Of a DNA stretch of 64,000 nt, positions 33,327 to 42,598 are shown in pieces. Position 1 is the stretch's first letter. Each line of letters begins with the position of its first letter. The DNA comes from Bin90 sp965214635. GTDB lineage: Bacteria > Chloroflexota > Dehalococcoidia > Lucifugimonadales > JADFKI01. Location: contig OZ243964.1 of the NCBI GenBank assembly GCA_965214635.1, positions 1-64,000 on the forward strand, written 5' to 3'. Both the position numbers and the translations under genes were made by a program. Below the pieces are notes generated by a model. That model made no database searches. It worked only from the letters and a program-made list of their open reading frames with translations, and had not been told where the DNA came from.

Positions 33327-35711
33327 TCAGGCTTCCAAGGCTGCGAAGCAGGCGGCGATGATGCTTTCCACATCTATGCCGTATTCGTGGTAGAGTTCGT
33401 CTCGGCTGCCGGACTGTCCGAATTCGCTGACACCGAGCGGGACTACGGGTACGCCGAGCGCACCGCCGAGCCACGCCAATGAGTGCGGGTGAGCGTCGAC
33501 CAGGGTTACGACAGGGACGCTGCGTTCGTCGGGTGCGATGATGTCCCCCATGAACCGCTCGGTGGGGTCGCCGCGAAGCGCCGCACGGGTGAGATCTTGG
33601 AAGCGCATGTACAGCGGCCCTGGCCCGGTCAAGTTGATGACATTGGCATAGATGCCCTCTTTCAGCAGCAATTCGCTTGCCTCTAGCGCTTCGGGTATCA
33701 TAGCGCCGCAGGCTAGGATGTGCGTTACATTGTCGCCGGGGCGGTAATCGGGTTCGTTGCGGCGGCTGACGAAGCGGTATGCGCCTTGCAGCGTTTGGCG
33801 GCGCAGGCGCTCGCGTTCAGCGGGATCCGACGGCAGCGTGAACAGCGACTGGTCGATGTGCTTGCCGGTGAGGCGCAGATAGGTTGAGCGCTTGCGCTGG
33901 CGTATCTGCTCGAGCGCATCTAGCATTATCCATTCGATCTCTTTTCCGAAGCAAGGTTCGTAGAAGGCGAGATCTGGCATCTCCGCGCCGATGGAGGGCG
34001 TGAGCAGGGACTGGTGCGCGCCTCCCTCAGATGCGAGGCTGATGCCGGATGGCGTGCCGACTAGGATGAACTTTGCGCCCGAATAGACACCGTAGGTGAG
34101 GGCGTCCAAGCCGCGCCGCACGAATGGGTCATAGACCGTGCCGATGGGAAACAGCAACTCGCCCTGCGCCTCGTATGATTGCCCTAGCTGACCGAGCATC
34201 ATGAACAGGTTGGTCTCGGATATGCCAAGTTCTATATGCTGTCCCTTTGCCGATTCCACCCAGCTCAGGGCGCGGACGACGCGCTCATCGGGCAGGGATT
34301 CGGGGCTGCTGCGCCCCCAAATGCCCGTCCTGTTTATCCATCCTGTAAGCCCTGTCGAGCTTGCCACATCCGGGCTTACGGTTACGATGCGCTCGGCGAT
34401 TTCTGGGGCGTTGCGCGCGAGGTCGGTGAGCACAAGGCCGTACACTTGCATCGGGGATGTTTCGCCTTCGTATTTATGGTCAAGGTTGACTGGCAGCGGG
34501 GGCGTTGCTGCTGTGGGTGTTGGCGTTTCGCTGACGAGGTTCGCGCCTGTTACGGCGCAGAGGCGCCCCGCAGGCGAGGTCGGCGGCAAGCCGTCCCATA
34601 CGCCGTCCTCGGGGATATTCATGCTCCGCCGCAGTTCTTCCATCTGGTTTATGGACATAAGGTTGGAATGATTGTGTGGATCTCCCACAGACGGGATCCG
34701 CCAGCCCTTGAATGTGTATGCGAAGACGACTGTAGGGCCGCTCTGCGCATCTGCCTGTTTGAAGGCGTTTCGCAGGACGCTGAAATCGTGTCCGCCGAGG
34801 CTGCTGAAGAGGGTGTGGAAGTCATCGTCGTCCCAGCGGCTGATGAAGCGCTTCAGGTCTTGCGGGTATCGGCTGGTGTTTGGCAGCCACTCTTTAAGCA
34901 GGGCGGGCGATACGCGCAGCAGCCGCTGATAGAGCTGGTTGGACATCTCGTCGATGCAGCCTTGCAGCAGGTCGCCGTTGGGCTGTGCGAAGGCGTCTTG
35001 CAGGAGCTGTCCGTACTTGGCGTCTATGATGTTCCAATTATTGGCGGCGAACATGTCGCGCCACGAGCGGACACGGATGCCCGGGATGATGCGGTCTAGG
35101 CTCTGGCGGTTGAGGTCGACGACCCAAAGGATGTCGTTTATGTCTGCCATTTGAGGCTCACAGACGGCTTCCCAGATAGAACCTTCGTCAAGCTCTGCAT
35201 CTCCGACTACGCTGATGTAGCGGTGCGGATTGCCATTTGTGGCGTGCTCGAAGTCGGGGAAGTGCGTCCGCAGATACTCATCGGTCAGTGCGGCGAAGTT
35301 TGGGGCGACAGGCCCTATCCCCACCGAGCCTGTGGAGAAGTGCACATTGTCGGGGTCTTTGGTTTGGCTCGGGTATGCCTGCAGCCCGTGTAAAGATCGG
35401 AAGTCTGTGAGGTATTTACGATCTAGGTTGCCTAGCAGGTACTGGATGGCGTGGTAGATGGGCGATGAGTGTGGCTTGACCGAGATGCGGTCGCCGGGTC
35501 GCATATAGTCGAAATACAGAGCGGTCATAATTGTAGCGACCGATGCGCTAGAGGGTTGGTGTCCGCCGACATGGAAGTTTTTGGGTGAAATGCGAATCCT
35601 GTTGGCGTGATGCACCATCTGCATCGCAAGCCATAGCACGCGGTCTTGGATTTCTGTGAGCAGCTCGTCGTGCTTGGAGAATGTGGTGGATGCGTTTCGC
35701 ATAGTGGTCAT
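33327..35711 (-). CDS. AceE-like homodimeric-type pyruvate dehydrogenase E1/transketolase-family protein
   Basis: 794 residues, shorter than E. coli AceE (887). GGAGG sits seven bases before the ATG. SISPKNFHVGGHQPSSAS-type opening, SVKPHSSPIYHAIQYLLGN, and the thiamine diphosphate motif GDAELDEGSIWEA...VVDLNRQSLD. The third residue of the usual GDG is Ala. SLGGHDFSVLRNAFKQA and AYTFKGWRIPS match AceE. The C-terminal domain (ALEQIRQRKRSTYLRLTGK; TLVDAHPHSLAWLGGALG) is transketolase-like. It would decarboxylate pyruvate or a related 2-oxoacid. The genome also has an alpha/beta E1 at 26.7 kb. No lipoyl E2 is beside it. Confidence 0.82.
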   Translation of the reverse strand: MTTMRNASTTFSKHDELLTEIQDRVLWLAMQMVHHANRIRISPKNFHVGGHQPSSASVATIMTALYFDYMRPGDRISVKPHSSPIYHAIQYLLGNLDRKYLTDFRSLHGLQAYPSQTKDPDNVHFSTGSVGIGPVAPNFAALTDEYLRTHFPDFEHATNGNPHRYISVVGDAELDEGSIWEAVCEPQMADINDILWVVDLNRQSLDRIIPGIRVRSWRDMFAANNWNIIDAKYGQLLQDAFAQPNGDLLQGCIDEMSNQLYQRLLRVSPALLKEWLPNTSRYPQDLKRFISRWDDDDFHTLFSSLGGHDFSVLRNAFKQADAQSGPTVVFAYTFKGWRIPSVGDPHNHSNLMSINQMEELRRSMNIPEDGVWDGLPPTSPAGRLCAVTGANLVSETPTPTAATPPLPVNLDHKYEGETSPMQVYGLVLTDLARNAPEIAERIVTVSPDVASSTGLTGWINRTGIWGRSSPESLPDERVVRALSWVESAKGQHIELGISETNLFMMLGQLGQSYEAQGELLFPIGTVYDPFVRRGLDALTYGVYSGAKFILVGTPSGISLASEGGAHQSLLTPSIGAEMPDLAFYEPCFGKEIEWIMLDALEQIRQRKRSTYLRLTGKHIDQSLFTLPSDPAERERLRRQTLQGAYRFVSRRNEPDYRPGDNVTHILACGAMIPEALEASELLLKEGIYANVINLTGPGPLYMRFQDLTRAALRGDPTERFMGDIIAPDERSVPVVTLVDAHPHSLAWLGGALGVPVVPLGVSEFGQSGSRDELYHEYGIDVESIIAACFAALEA

Positions 35712-35948
35712 CGCGGGACCTCCGAGGGCAGTGCTCTCAGGTTTTGTGCATCATCTCTGAAATCGACGCTTGTTAAGAGCGCCGGCAGTGGGGTTGGCAC
35801 ACTCTCATCGTGCCCTGTTTCCACCGGGGGGAGGGATTCTCTGTGCAGTGCTGCTTGGGGTCGAGTTCGCAGGAATGGCGGACGGTTTTTTGCCGGCAGA
35901 GGTATCGCAGGAACGGCGCGCTGGATGGGGCGAGGGGGTGCGCGCTGC

Positions 35949-36725
35949 CTACATATACGGGCGTATCCAGCCGATGCCGTCTGCGGTTGTGCCGGCGGGG
36001 ATGTACTCGCAGCCGATATAGCCGTCATATCCGATGCGGTCGATGTGCTCGAACAGGAACGGATAGTTGATTTCCCCCGTGCCCGGTTCGTGGCGGCCCG
36101 GGTTGTCGGCGAGTTGCATATGGCGAATGATGTCGGCGTTGCGCTCTATGTTGCGCGCAAGGTCGCCTTGCATTATCTGCATGTGGTAGATGTCATGTTG
36201 TAGGAACAGGTTGTCTGAGCCGACTTTTTCTATTATGCGGCGTGCGTGGTCGGGATAGTTCAGGTAGAAGCCGGGTATGTCGATGGTGTTGATAGGCTCG
36301 ATGAGCAGGCGCACGCCGACGGATTTCAGGCGCTCTGATGCGTAGGATAGGTTGTTCACCAGCGTGGCTTCGGCGTTGTCGGGGGAGACATCCGAGGGCG
36401 GTATGCCTGCGAGACAGTTGACTTGGGGGCAGCCGAGGGCTTTGGCGTACTCTGCGGCTTTGGCTACGCCCCGCTTGAACTCTTCCTCGCGCCCGGGATG
36501 GCAGGCGATGCCGCGCTCGCCGGCTGCCCAGTCGCCTGCGGGCAGGTTGTGCAGCACGAGGGACAGTCCGTTGCGTTCTAGCCGTTCTGCCACGACTTCG
36601 GCGGGATAGTCGTACGGGAACAGGAACTCCACCGCCTTGAAGCCGACTTCTGCGGCTGCGTCAAAGCGGTCTAGGAAGTCCATTTCGTTGAACAGCATGG
36701 TCAGGTTGGCGGCGAAATTAGGCAT
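35949..36725 (-). CDS. Hydroxypyruvate isomerase-like TIM-barrel sugar isomerase
   Basis: The ATG at 36725 (AGGA six bases upstream) gives 258 residues, the length of Hyi; an ATG at 36833 adds 36 residues of unlikely sequence. MPNFAANLTMLFNEMDFLDRF is typical of Hyi/OtnI. The metal ligands of the AP-endonuclease-2 fold appear as LLIEPIN (Glu), QHDIYHMQIMQGD (Asp/His) and GCEYIPAGTTADG (Glu). It interconverts hydroxypyruvate and tartronate semialdehyde, or a related sugar acid. It lies downstream of the Gfo/Idh/MocA gene, a pairing common in sugar-acid use. Confidence 0.87.
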   Translation of the reverse strand: MPNFAANLTMLFNEMDFLDRFDAAAEVGFKAVEFLFPYDYPAEVVAERLERNGLSLVLHNLPAGDWAAGERGIACHPGREEEFKRGVAKAAEYAKALGCPQVNCLAGIPPSDVSPDNAEATLVNNLSYASERLKSVGVRLLIEPINTIDIPGFYLNYPDHARRIIEKVGSDNLFLQHDIYHMQIMQGDLARNIERNADIIRHMQLADNPGRHEPGTGEINYPFLFEHIDRIGYDGYIGCEYIPAGTTADGIGWIRPYM

Positions 36726-36863
36726 ATCTTGTCCTTGTAGCATAGCAGCGTGTTGGTTTCTGTCTCCATCCCAGCATTTTCTCCACTGCGTGAAAGGGAC
36801 AGAGCGGCAGGTATGTTCGAGTGTTTCGTTCATAGCGTCCCTTTGTATGTGAAGGGATAGCGC

Positions 36864-37937
36864 TTATGTCAGGTCTGATGGGTTGACAGGCCGTTCAGTG
36901 GCGGCGGCTTCATAGACTGCCATGGCGGTCTGCATCGTGTGGCGCGCGAAGGCGAGATCCATATTCGGCTGTTCGCCGCTCAGAATGCCGTCGATGAAGG
37001 CGGCTGCAGCGCCGTTGAAGCCCTCTAGCCAGTCCATCGGGACTTGGATGCCGGTCGTCTCTGTGCCCTTAACGAGCATCACCGGCGGCAGATCGAGCAT
37101 TTCGCCGGTGCAGCGCGTAACCCAAATTGCACCCTTGCTGCCCTGTATCTCGAAGAACTCGTCGATGGGATAGTAGCGGGCGCGGATGTTCATTTCAGGC
37201 GCAGATGCGTATTCCAGTACGCCGAGGCAGTCGCGGTCTTTGAACTTCCACATGGCGATGCTCGGTGTTTCTTCGAGGTAGTCGACGGCGGGCGTGATGA
37301 TGCTCTGTACCCTTTCGATTTCGCCAACCCACCATATTGCGGTGGCGTACTTGTGCCACCCGTCGTCGTAGAGCATGCCGCCGGCGTGGAGTTTGGGGTC
37401 GCGCCGCCAAGTGTATGCGTCGGGGGCGACTTGGATTTGGGATTCGGGCATATTGCCGCGCACGGTGCGAACGCGCACCATAGACGGCTCGCCGATGACG
37501 CCGGCGTCCAGCAGCTCCTTCGCCTTAACGATGGGCGGGTAGTATAGGAAGTTCTCGGTGATGCGAAATATCGTGGTCGCGCGCTGCAGAGCGTCTGCGA
37601 CGGCGTCCGTTTCTGCGACAGTAGAGGATATGGGCTTTTGGCAGGACACATGCTTGCCGGCGTCCAGCCCGTCCACAATCTGCTGAGGGTGCAGGTGCGT
37701 CGGCGTCAGCAGCTCTACGGCGTCCACATTGGCGTCGTTCAGCACATCGGCGTAGTCTGTGTAGATGCGGGGCGATATGCCCCAATCCTGTGCGCGTTGA
37801 TGGGCGCGCTCAGGCATCGGGTCGCACAGCGCCGTAACTTCGCACTGGGGATGCCGCAGGTATCCGGGTGCGTTGAGCTGCGATATTGTGCCGCACCCGA
37901 CTATCGCAAGACGGACTTTTCTGTCGAAACTTGCCAT
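36864..37937 (-). CDS. Gfo/Idh/MocA-family oxidoreductase
   Basis: The ATG at 37937 is preceded by AGGAGG seven bases upstream, giving 357 residues; the longer frame to 38030 is rejected. The Rossmann motif is RLAIVGCGTISQLNAPGYLRHP, followed by VTALCDPMPERA. DAVELLTPTHLHPQQIVDGLDAGKHVSCQKPISST holds the EKP-like active-site Lys (here QKP). The C-domain has DDGWHKYATAIWWVGEIE. It oxidises a sugar or polyol with NAD(P). The Glu-to-Gln change in E-K-P is seen in some members. It sits upstream of the isomerase gene on the same strand. Confidence 0.9.
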   Translation of the reverse strand: MASFDRKVRLAIVGCGTISQLNAPGYLRHPQCEVTALCDPMPERAHQRAQDWGISPRIYTDYADVLNDANVDAVELLTPTHLHPQQIVDGLDAGKHVSCQKPISSTVAETDAVADALQRATTIFRITENFLYYPPIVKAKELLDAGVIGEPSMVRVRTVRGNMPESQIQVAPDAYTWRRDPKLHAGGMLYDDGWHKYATAIWWVGEIERVQSIITPAVDYLEETPSIAMWKFKDRDCLGVLEYASAPEMNIRARYYPIDEFFEIQGSKGAIWVTRCTGEMLDLPPVMLVKGTETTGIQVPMDWLEGFNGAAAAFIDGILSGEQPNMDLAFARHTMQTAMAVYEAAATERPVNPSDLT

Positions 37938-38164
37938 TAGGAAGCCTCCTGTGCGAGACTGCGAAATCCTTATTTTGTCAGCAGGTCGTGCGATGAAAGC
38001 GCATCTGTCCTGTGTTGGGTAGCATACCATAAATCAGTCGCTGGGTATCGCTGGTCGGTTGCTAGGCGTCAGGCTCGATAGATTGGCTTTCAGCAGCACG
38101 CTGGGCAGACACTCGGATTGCTTGACAGGTTGCTTGGGGATTGGGTAATCTGAATGGGTGGTAG

Positions 38165-38239
38165 GGGCTCGTAGCTCAGCGGCAGAGCGGTCGGCTCATA
38201 ACCGATTGGTCCCAGGTTCGATCCCTGGCGAGCCCACCA
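38165..38239 (+). tRNA. tRNA-Met (CAU anticodon, elongator type)
   Basis: Acceptor GGGCTCG (38165-38171) pairs with CGAGCCC (38229-38235), followed by discriminator A and an encoded CCA. D-arm GCTC/GAGC, anticodon stem GTCGG/CCGAT with loop CTCATAA (anticodon CAT), T-arm CCAGG-TTCGATC-CCTGG. It lacks the three G-C pairs next to the anticodon loop seen in initiator tRNA. A lysidine-modified Ile tRNA cannot be excluded from sequence. Confidence 0.95.
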
Positions 38240-38256
38240 GTACAGGCATATTTTTG

Positions 38257-38298
38257 CACACCCGGCCGGCAGCGGTTTGCGGGTGTGTTTGTTGTTTT
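38257..38298 (+). terminator. Terminator after tRNA-Met
   Basis: CACACCCG (38257-38264) pairs perfectly with CGGGTGTG (38280-38287) across a 15-base loop, followed by TTTGTTGTTTT. It lies 17 bases after the tRNA. Confidence 0.75.
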
Positions 38299-38355
38299 GC
38301 CGACTTGCCCCGACATTTCGGGAGCGGACGCCGGCGGCGTTGGAGTGGAGGCGCA

Positions 38356-38931
38356 TTGACACATCGCATCGCATTGCTGACCTTGCTGATTGCCGCCGCT
38401 CTTGTTCTGATGGCGCAGACGCCCGTTCAGACGCCGGCGGGCGAAGAGTCCATCTTCGACAAGCCGCTGCAAGTGTTCAGAGGTCCTGCGGGCGAGTATG
38501 AGATAATCGTTACGGTGCAGCCGCAGCGCCCTAGGGTGGGGACGGTGCATTTTGGGGTAACGGTGCTGCATCCGGCGTCGCAGACGATTTTGGAGAACGC
38601 CAAAGTGCTGATTGTGGCGTACAACCCCGAGGGCGAGCCAACATATCAGACGCCGGCGCTGAACCATCCTGCCGAGCCTATCCACTACAAGGGCAACATC
38701 ATCTTTCGCAGTGCGGGGCAGTGGTCGCTGCGGGTGAAGGTGGATACGCCGGAGTATGGCAGTGCGGAAGCGACTACCCCCCTGCATATCTTTGAACCGG
38801 CGACTACCCCGGGCGTCGAAGGCGTGATCGTGCTTGCGCTGGTAACGACGGCGCTGCTGGGCGGTACGGCGTATGTGGTGTTCATGATCCGTCGGGCGCA
38901 GCGAAACCGCCAGATGTCAGGGATGGATTAG
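38356..38931 (+). CDS. Exported beta-sandwich protein with C-terminal membrane helix (FixH/YtkA-like)
   Basis: The chosen start TTG 38356 has GGAGG just upstream, giving 191 residues; the frame upstream runs through the tRNA and is not coding. MTHRIALLTLLIAAALVLMA is a signal peptide. The mature part (YEIIVTVQPQRPRVGTVHFGV...RSAGQWSLRVKVDTPEYG) has the alternating strands of the FixH/YtkA-like extracellular domain. GVIVLALVTTALLGGTAYVVFMI is a C-terminal transmembrane helix followed by basic residues, so the domain faces outside. Function unknown. Confidence 0.75.
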   Translation: MTHRIALLTLLIAAALVLMAQTPVQTPAGEESIFDKPLQVFRGPAGEYEIIVTVQPQRPRVGTVHFGVTVLHPASQTILENAKVLIVAYNPEGEPTYQTPALNHPAEPIHYKGNIIFRSAGQWSLRVKVDTPEYGSAEATTPLHIFEPATTPGVEGVIVLALVTTALLGGTAYVVFMIRRAQRNRQMSGMD

Positions 38932-39079
38932 CGGCTGCAATCCGCTGTGAGCGTCCAATCTTTATGTGAGCATCAGGAGAGCATCAGGTGCTGACGCTCA
39001 TGGCGCTAGCGTGAGATGGCGTGCGGCGTTATTCTTGCCCGACTTTACTGCGTTTGGAATGAGGCGAGGCGCTGGGCGG

Positions 39080-39469
39080 CTAGTCGGTGATGTTGTGGAT
39101 GACTAGTGCGCCGCCATCGCGGTAGAAGCTCACTTCGACCGATTCTCCTAGCAGCATGTGGTCGTTCAGGTGCGACGGTGTGAACTCGTTGACGACCTTT
39201 CCTCTGCCCTCGAAGTGCCAGAGGTTGCCGTCGGCGTCCACGATTTCCAGCACATCCAGCGCAATGACAGCGTGCGCCTCCACCCGCGTAACATGACCGC
39301 GTACAGCTTGGAGCTGCGATGTGGGGTGTGCGGGTGCGTTTGCGTTGCCGTTGGTGCATGCCAGAAGCATCAGGGTTGCCACAGCGACTAGCATAACGGC
39401 TATGGCGCTGGGATGAGTTACCGCAAGCTTGGTTAACGGTATGATGCGCCGATGTAACGATTCTTGCAT
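39080..39469 (-). CDS. Putative small lipoprotein
   Basis: The ATG at 39469 gives 129 residues beginning MQESLHRRIIPLTKL. A hydrophobic segment (AIAVMLVAVATLMLLAC) ends in a lipobox-like LLAC, predicting lipidation. The mature part (RGHVTRVEAHAVIALDVLEI...GRGKVVNEFTPSHLNDHMLLG...VEVSFYRDGGALVIHNITD) looks like a small OB-fold-like beta domain. Upstream Mets in the same frame (39580) are less likely. It is divergent from the VWA-like gene at 39674. No function is recognised. Confidence 0.65.
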   Translation of the reverse strand: MQESLHRRIIPLTKLAVTHPSAIAVMLVAVATLMLLACTNGNANAPAHPTSQLQAVRGHVTRVEAHAVIALDVLEIVDADGNLWHFEGRGKVVNEFTPSHLNDHMLLGESVEVSFYRDGGALVIHNITD

Positions 39470-39673
39470 AAAGTGCCGTTTTAAGTGCGTGAATCCGCAC
39501 TGAATGCCACTTTCGCAGCAGAAATCAGTGGTGGGGCGTGCAGTATGCGGGTTCATCGGTGCGGCTATGTTTTGAATCAAGTTTGGATTTTAGCCAAAAA
39601 CGGCTCTAATTTAGCGTTGATGGTGGTGCGGGAATTTGGGTATTTTCATAGCACTATGATGGAGGTGAAAGCG

Positions 39674-41872
39674 ATGCCCAAAATCAGCGCATCAATCGGT
39701 CTAGCAGCAATATTATTACTTTCGTGGGCCGTAAGCCAGCCCGAGAGGGTGGAAGGCACAAGCACTGGGCCACTGTACATGGTGTTAATCGACAGGCATG
39801 CGTCCAACGCATCGCAGATGAACAGAGACCTCACGGAGTCTTTCGTGGGGCTGCTGTCCACTCTGCGCGAAGGGCAGCGGCTGGGGTATATGACGGCGGA
39901 GAGCGGTGAAGCGCTCATCGGGCCGGAGGTGGCTGGTAGCCCTGAGTACAGGAGCGCACATCGCGATGTGGTCAACCGCTTGCGTGACGGCTCGCCCATC
40001 CCCGCTGCGGACTTGACGGCAGCCATCTTGGACGCTCACGAGGCTATGCGGTTTGCCGACGCCGCCGAAGGATCGACGCTGTATGTGGTGTCGGGCGGCG
40101 AGTCGGGTGGCGAGAACGCAGCGGACGCCATTGCCGAGTTCAAGGCGAACGGCTGGAACATCGTCGGCGTATCGATAGGTGAACCCTCGAGTGGCGCGGA
40201 AGAGTTCCTGAATGCCGCTGCTGACGGCACGGGTGGTGATGTGTTTCCGCTCGGCGCTCCGAGCCATCTGAAAGCCGTTGCGGACAGCATCCTGCGAGCA
40301 GACGCCAAGGGGACGCTCTTCGAGATAGGGCAGGATGACTTGACGCCTAACGAGGTTTTCACTGCTTCGTTGGACATTGCGCCCAGCACCACCGAAACCT
40401 CGCTAGTGTTCTTCAAGCAGGGCGACACCGGCTCGTTGAGCCTGAAGAACCCGTCCGGGTTTGCGGCATCCGAGGGCGACCGCGCGCTGTCCAATGTGGT
40501 GGAGACGCCGTATGTGGTGGTGTGGACGCTAGTTGACCCCGTGCCGGGCAGGTGGTCGGTGGATGTGCGCGGCAAAGAAGGCTTCATATCGGCGTGGCAC
40601 TATCCGAAGGACAGGCTGAGCTTGCAGGTCGTCTCGTTTGACACTGTGCCGAACAACCAGCGCTTCGACCTTGTGGCATACATCGCGGATGGTAACGAGC
40701 GTGTGTCGGTGCCCGGCACTGAGATACACGCCACAATCAGCGATGCGGCGGGCAATGTGTCCACTCATACGCTTAACGATAACGGCGAGTTCGGCGATTC
40801 GGTGGCGAACGACAACTACTACTCCACGACCGTGCCACAGCTTGGCGCAGAGGGCGAGTATCAGTTGGAGTTGTCTCTGTATTGGCCCGAGCACGACCAT
40901 TCCATATCCACGCGCCAGCAGGTTGTGGCTCAGATCTTCCCGTCGCTGAATGTGGAGATAACGGCGGCAGATGGCATCGTCCCCGGTGAGCGGACGAAGG
41001 TTGCCACGGTGCAGGTGCATGTGGACGGCCAGCCGTATGCCATACCGACGGAGCAACTGACGGTTCAAGTGCTGTCCAACGACGATGGCGGCGTGCTCGA
41101 GGTTGTGCCACAGAAGCTGCTGAACACAGAGCATGCGGCGGATTTTGATGTGATGTTCACGCCGTCGGGCGAGGCGCTTCACACGCTGCAGGTGCAGCTG
41201 GATATGGAATACGCATCTCGCGGCTACACCTACACGGCGGACTCCTTCGTGCTTGAGTCGGCGATTCCTCCGGTAGTTGTGGTGGAAGAGCCGCCCGCTC
41301 CTGTCGCACCCCCACCTGCTCCGGCGCCAGCACCGCCCCCTCCGGCTCCAGTGGCGCCTGTGGCTCCGCCCATAGAGCCAGAGCCAGATTTCAGTGTTCC
41401 CCAGACGCTTGTGTACGGACTGATAGCGGTTGCGGCGGCGGCGGTGGTTGGTGTGGTGATGTACATCGGCTATGCTATGAGCCGTCCGCGCCCCTATGGG
41501 ATGCTGTATGACGATGATGGCAACCTGCTGGTGGATTTGGCAGAGATGAATCGCACGGGCAACACGGCTATCAGGCTCAAGAATGTGGTGCGCGGCGAAG
41601 AGCTGGGTATACCCGAGCTTAGGGGGTTGTCTTTCCACTTTAGCTCGAGCCATGTGGACATACGCAGTTTGCAGACTGAACCGAGCATCCGCATCAACAA
41701 CCGTCCGCTGATAGATGGCGAGCAGATGCGCGCAGCCGACCAGTCTTGGATTGGGACGCAGGGCAAGCTCTTCAGCCTCCACCTCGTCCCGGTGAAGGAT
41801 GTTGTTGCAATGCAGAGCGAACTTGAGCTTGGCGAGCAGGGCGCTACACCCAGCGTCGGCGGAGACGACTAG
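39674..41872 (+). CDS. Membrane-anchored VWA-like protein with Pro-rich stalk and cytoplasmic tail
   Basis: The ATG at 39674, eight bases after GGAGG, gives 732 residues. A signal peptide (MPKISASIGLAAILLLSWAVS) leads to a von Willebrand A-like domain (~30-215: MVLIDRHASNASQMN...LYVVSGGESGG...WNIVGVSIG). Its metal site is degenerate: the first motif lacks DxSxS. A beta-rich region (~220-510) with NDNGEFGDSVANDNYYS resembles choice-of-anchor/Ig repeats. A Pro/Ala stalk follows, then one transmembrane helix (LIAVAAAAVVGVVMYIGYAM) and a ~120-residue C-terminal domain inside. Probably a surface adhesion or sensing protein. Confidence 0.75.
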   Translation: MPKISASIGLAAILLLSWAVSQPERVEGTSTGPLYMVLIDRHASNASQMNRDLTESFVGLLSTLREGQRLGYMTAESGEALIGPEVAGSPEYRSAHRDVVNRLRDGSPIPAADLTAAILDAHEAMRFADAAEGSTLYVVSGGESGGENAADAIAEFKANGWNIVGVSIGEPSSGAEEFLNAAADGTGGDVFPLGAPSHLKAVADSILRADAKGTLFEIGQDDLTPNEVFTASLDIAPSTTETSLVFFKQGDTGSLSLKNPSGFAASEGDRALSNVVETPYVVVWTLVDPVPGRWSVDVRGKEGFISAWHYPKDRLSLQVVSFDTVPNNQRFDLVAYIADGNERVSVPGTEIHATISDAAGNVSTHTLNDNGEFGDSVANDNYYSTTVPQLGAEGEYQLELSLYWPEHDHSISTRQQVVAQIFPSLNVEITAADGIVPGERTKVATVQVHVDGQPYAIPTEQLTVQVLSNDDGGVLEVVPQKLLNTEHAADFDVMFTPSGEALHTLQVQLDMEYASRGYTYTADSFVLESAIPPVVVVEEPPAPVAPPPAPAPAPPPPAPVAPVAPPIEPEPDFSVPQTLVYGLIAVAAAAVVGVVMYIGYAMSRPRPYGMLYDDDGNLLVDLAEMNRTGNTAIRLKNVVRGEELGIPELRGLSFHFSSSHVDIRSLQTEPSIRINNRPLIDGEQMRAADQSWIGTQGKLFSLHLVPVKDVVAMQSELELGEQGATPSVGGDD

Positions 41873-41907
41873 AAGGCGCAGGCACTGCACCACGCGGAGA
41901 AAACAAG

Positions 41908-41943
41908 AGGCGACGGCATTGAGATGTGCCGTCGCTTCTTTGT
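41908..41943 (+). terminator. Terminator after the VWA-like gene
   Basis: AGGCGACGGCA (41908-41918) pairs with TGCCGTCGCTT (41927-41937), 11 pairs with one G-U, followed by a weak T-tract (CTTTGTG). It lies 36 bases after the stop and may also serve the minus-strand cyclophilin gene. Confidence 0.7.
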
Positions 41944-42035
41944 GTGATTTCGGTTATGCGAATCTAGCAGGAAGGGATTTTGTGCGATACCCTCTCTCGC
42001 ATAGCAAGAGTGTATGAGGTACAGCGTGAAGGGGT

Positions 42036-42563
42036 CTAGTCGGATTCGGTGATACGGATGGTGGTCATGGCGTCGCCGGGGGGGCGATGGCGCATTGGGT
42101 CTCGGGTGGCAATGGCGTTGACCACATCCATGCCATCGACGACCTTCCCGAAGACGGAGTGGCGCTGGTCTAGGTGCGGTGTGGGTACGAATGTGATGAA
42201 GAACTGGCTGCCGTTTGTGCCGCGCCCGCCGCGAGTGCCGGCGTTTGCCATAGACAGGATGCCGGGGGTATCGTGCCGCAGGTTGGGGTGGAACTCGTCG
42301 TCGAACTGGTAGCCGGGGCCGCCGCTTCCGCTGCCTGTGGGGTCGCCGCCCTGCGCCATGAAGCCGGGGATGACGCGATGGAAAGTTACGCCATCGTAGT
42401 AGCCCTCGCGCGCTAGGAAGACGAAGTTGTTCACGGTTATCGGCGCTTCGGCGGCAAAGAGTTGGATGGTGATTTCGCCGCCTTTCGCCATTTCGATGGT
42501 CGCGGTGTAGGTCTTCGCCGTGTCTATGCTCATAGCCGGCGGTGTGTTGTATTGCTTAGCCAC
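42036..42563 (-). CDS. Cyclophilin-type peptidyl-prolyl cis-trans isomerase (cytosolic)
   Basis: Start GTG 42563 (AGGAG five bases upstream), giving 175 residues; the longer frame to 42734 reads into the neighbouring cyclophilin gene in another frame and is rejected. FHRVIPGFMAQGGDPTGSG, NGSQFFITFVPTPHLDQRHSVFGKV and VNAIATRD are the active-site and binding motifs. No signal peptide. It speeds proline isomerisation in folding proteins. It lies 35 bases downstream of a second cyclophilin gene on the same strand. Confidence 0.92.
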   Translation of the reverse strand: MAKQYNTPPAMSIDTAKTYTATIEMAKGGEITIQLFAAEAPITVNNFVFLAREGYYDGVTFHRVIPGFMAQGGDPTGSGSGGPGYQFDDEFHPNLRHDTPGILSMANAGTRGGRGTNGSQFFITFVPTPHLDQRHSVFGKVVDGMDVVNAIATRDPMRHRPPGDAMTTIRITESD

Positions 42564-42598
42564 TGTCTCTCCTGTTTCAGTTGTTTCAGTGCTCGGGG

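Noticed and set aside
38158..38355. Extended N-terminus of the FixH/YtkA-like gene running through the tRNA
   Set aside because: The tRNA and its terminator occupy this stretch; the TTG at 38356 with GGAGG gives a normal signal peptide.
40529..41893. A 454-codon frame antisense to the VWA-like gene
   Set aside because: Its His/Arg-rich low-order sequence is typical of an antisense shadow; the plus-strand gene has a signal peptide and a good ribosome site.
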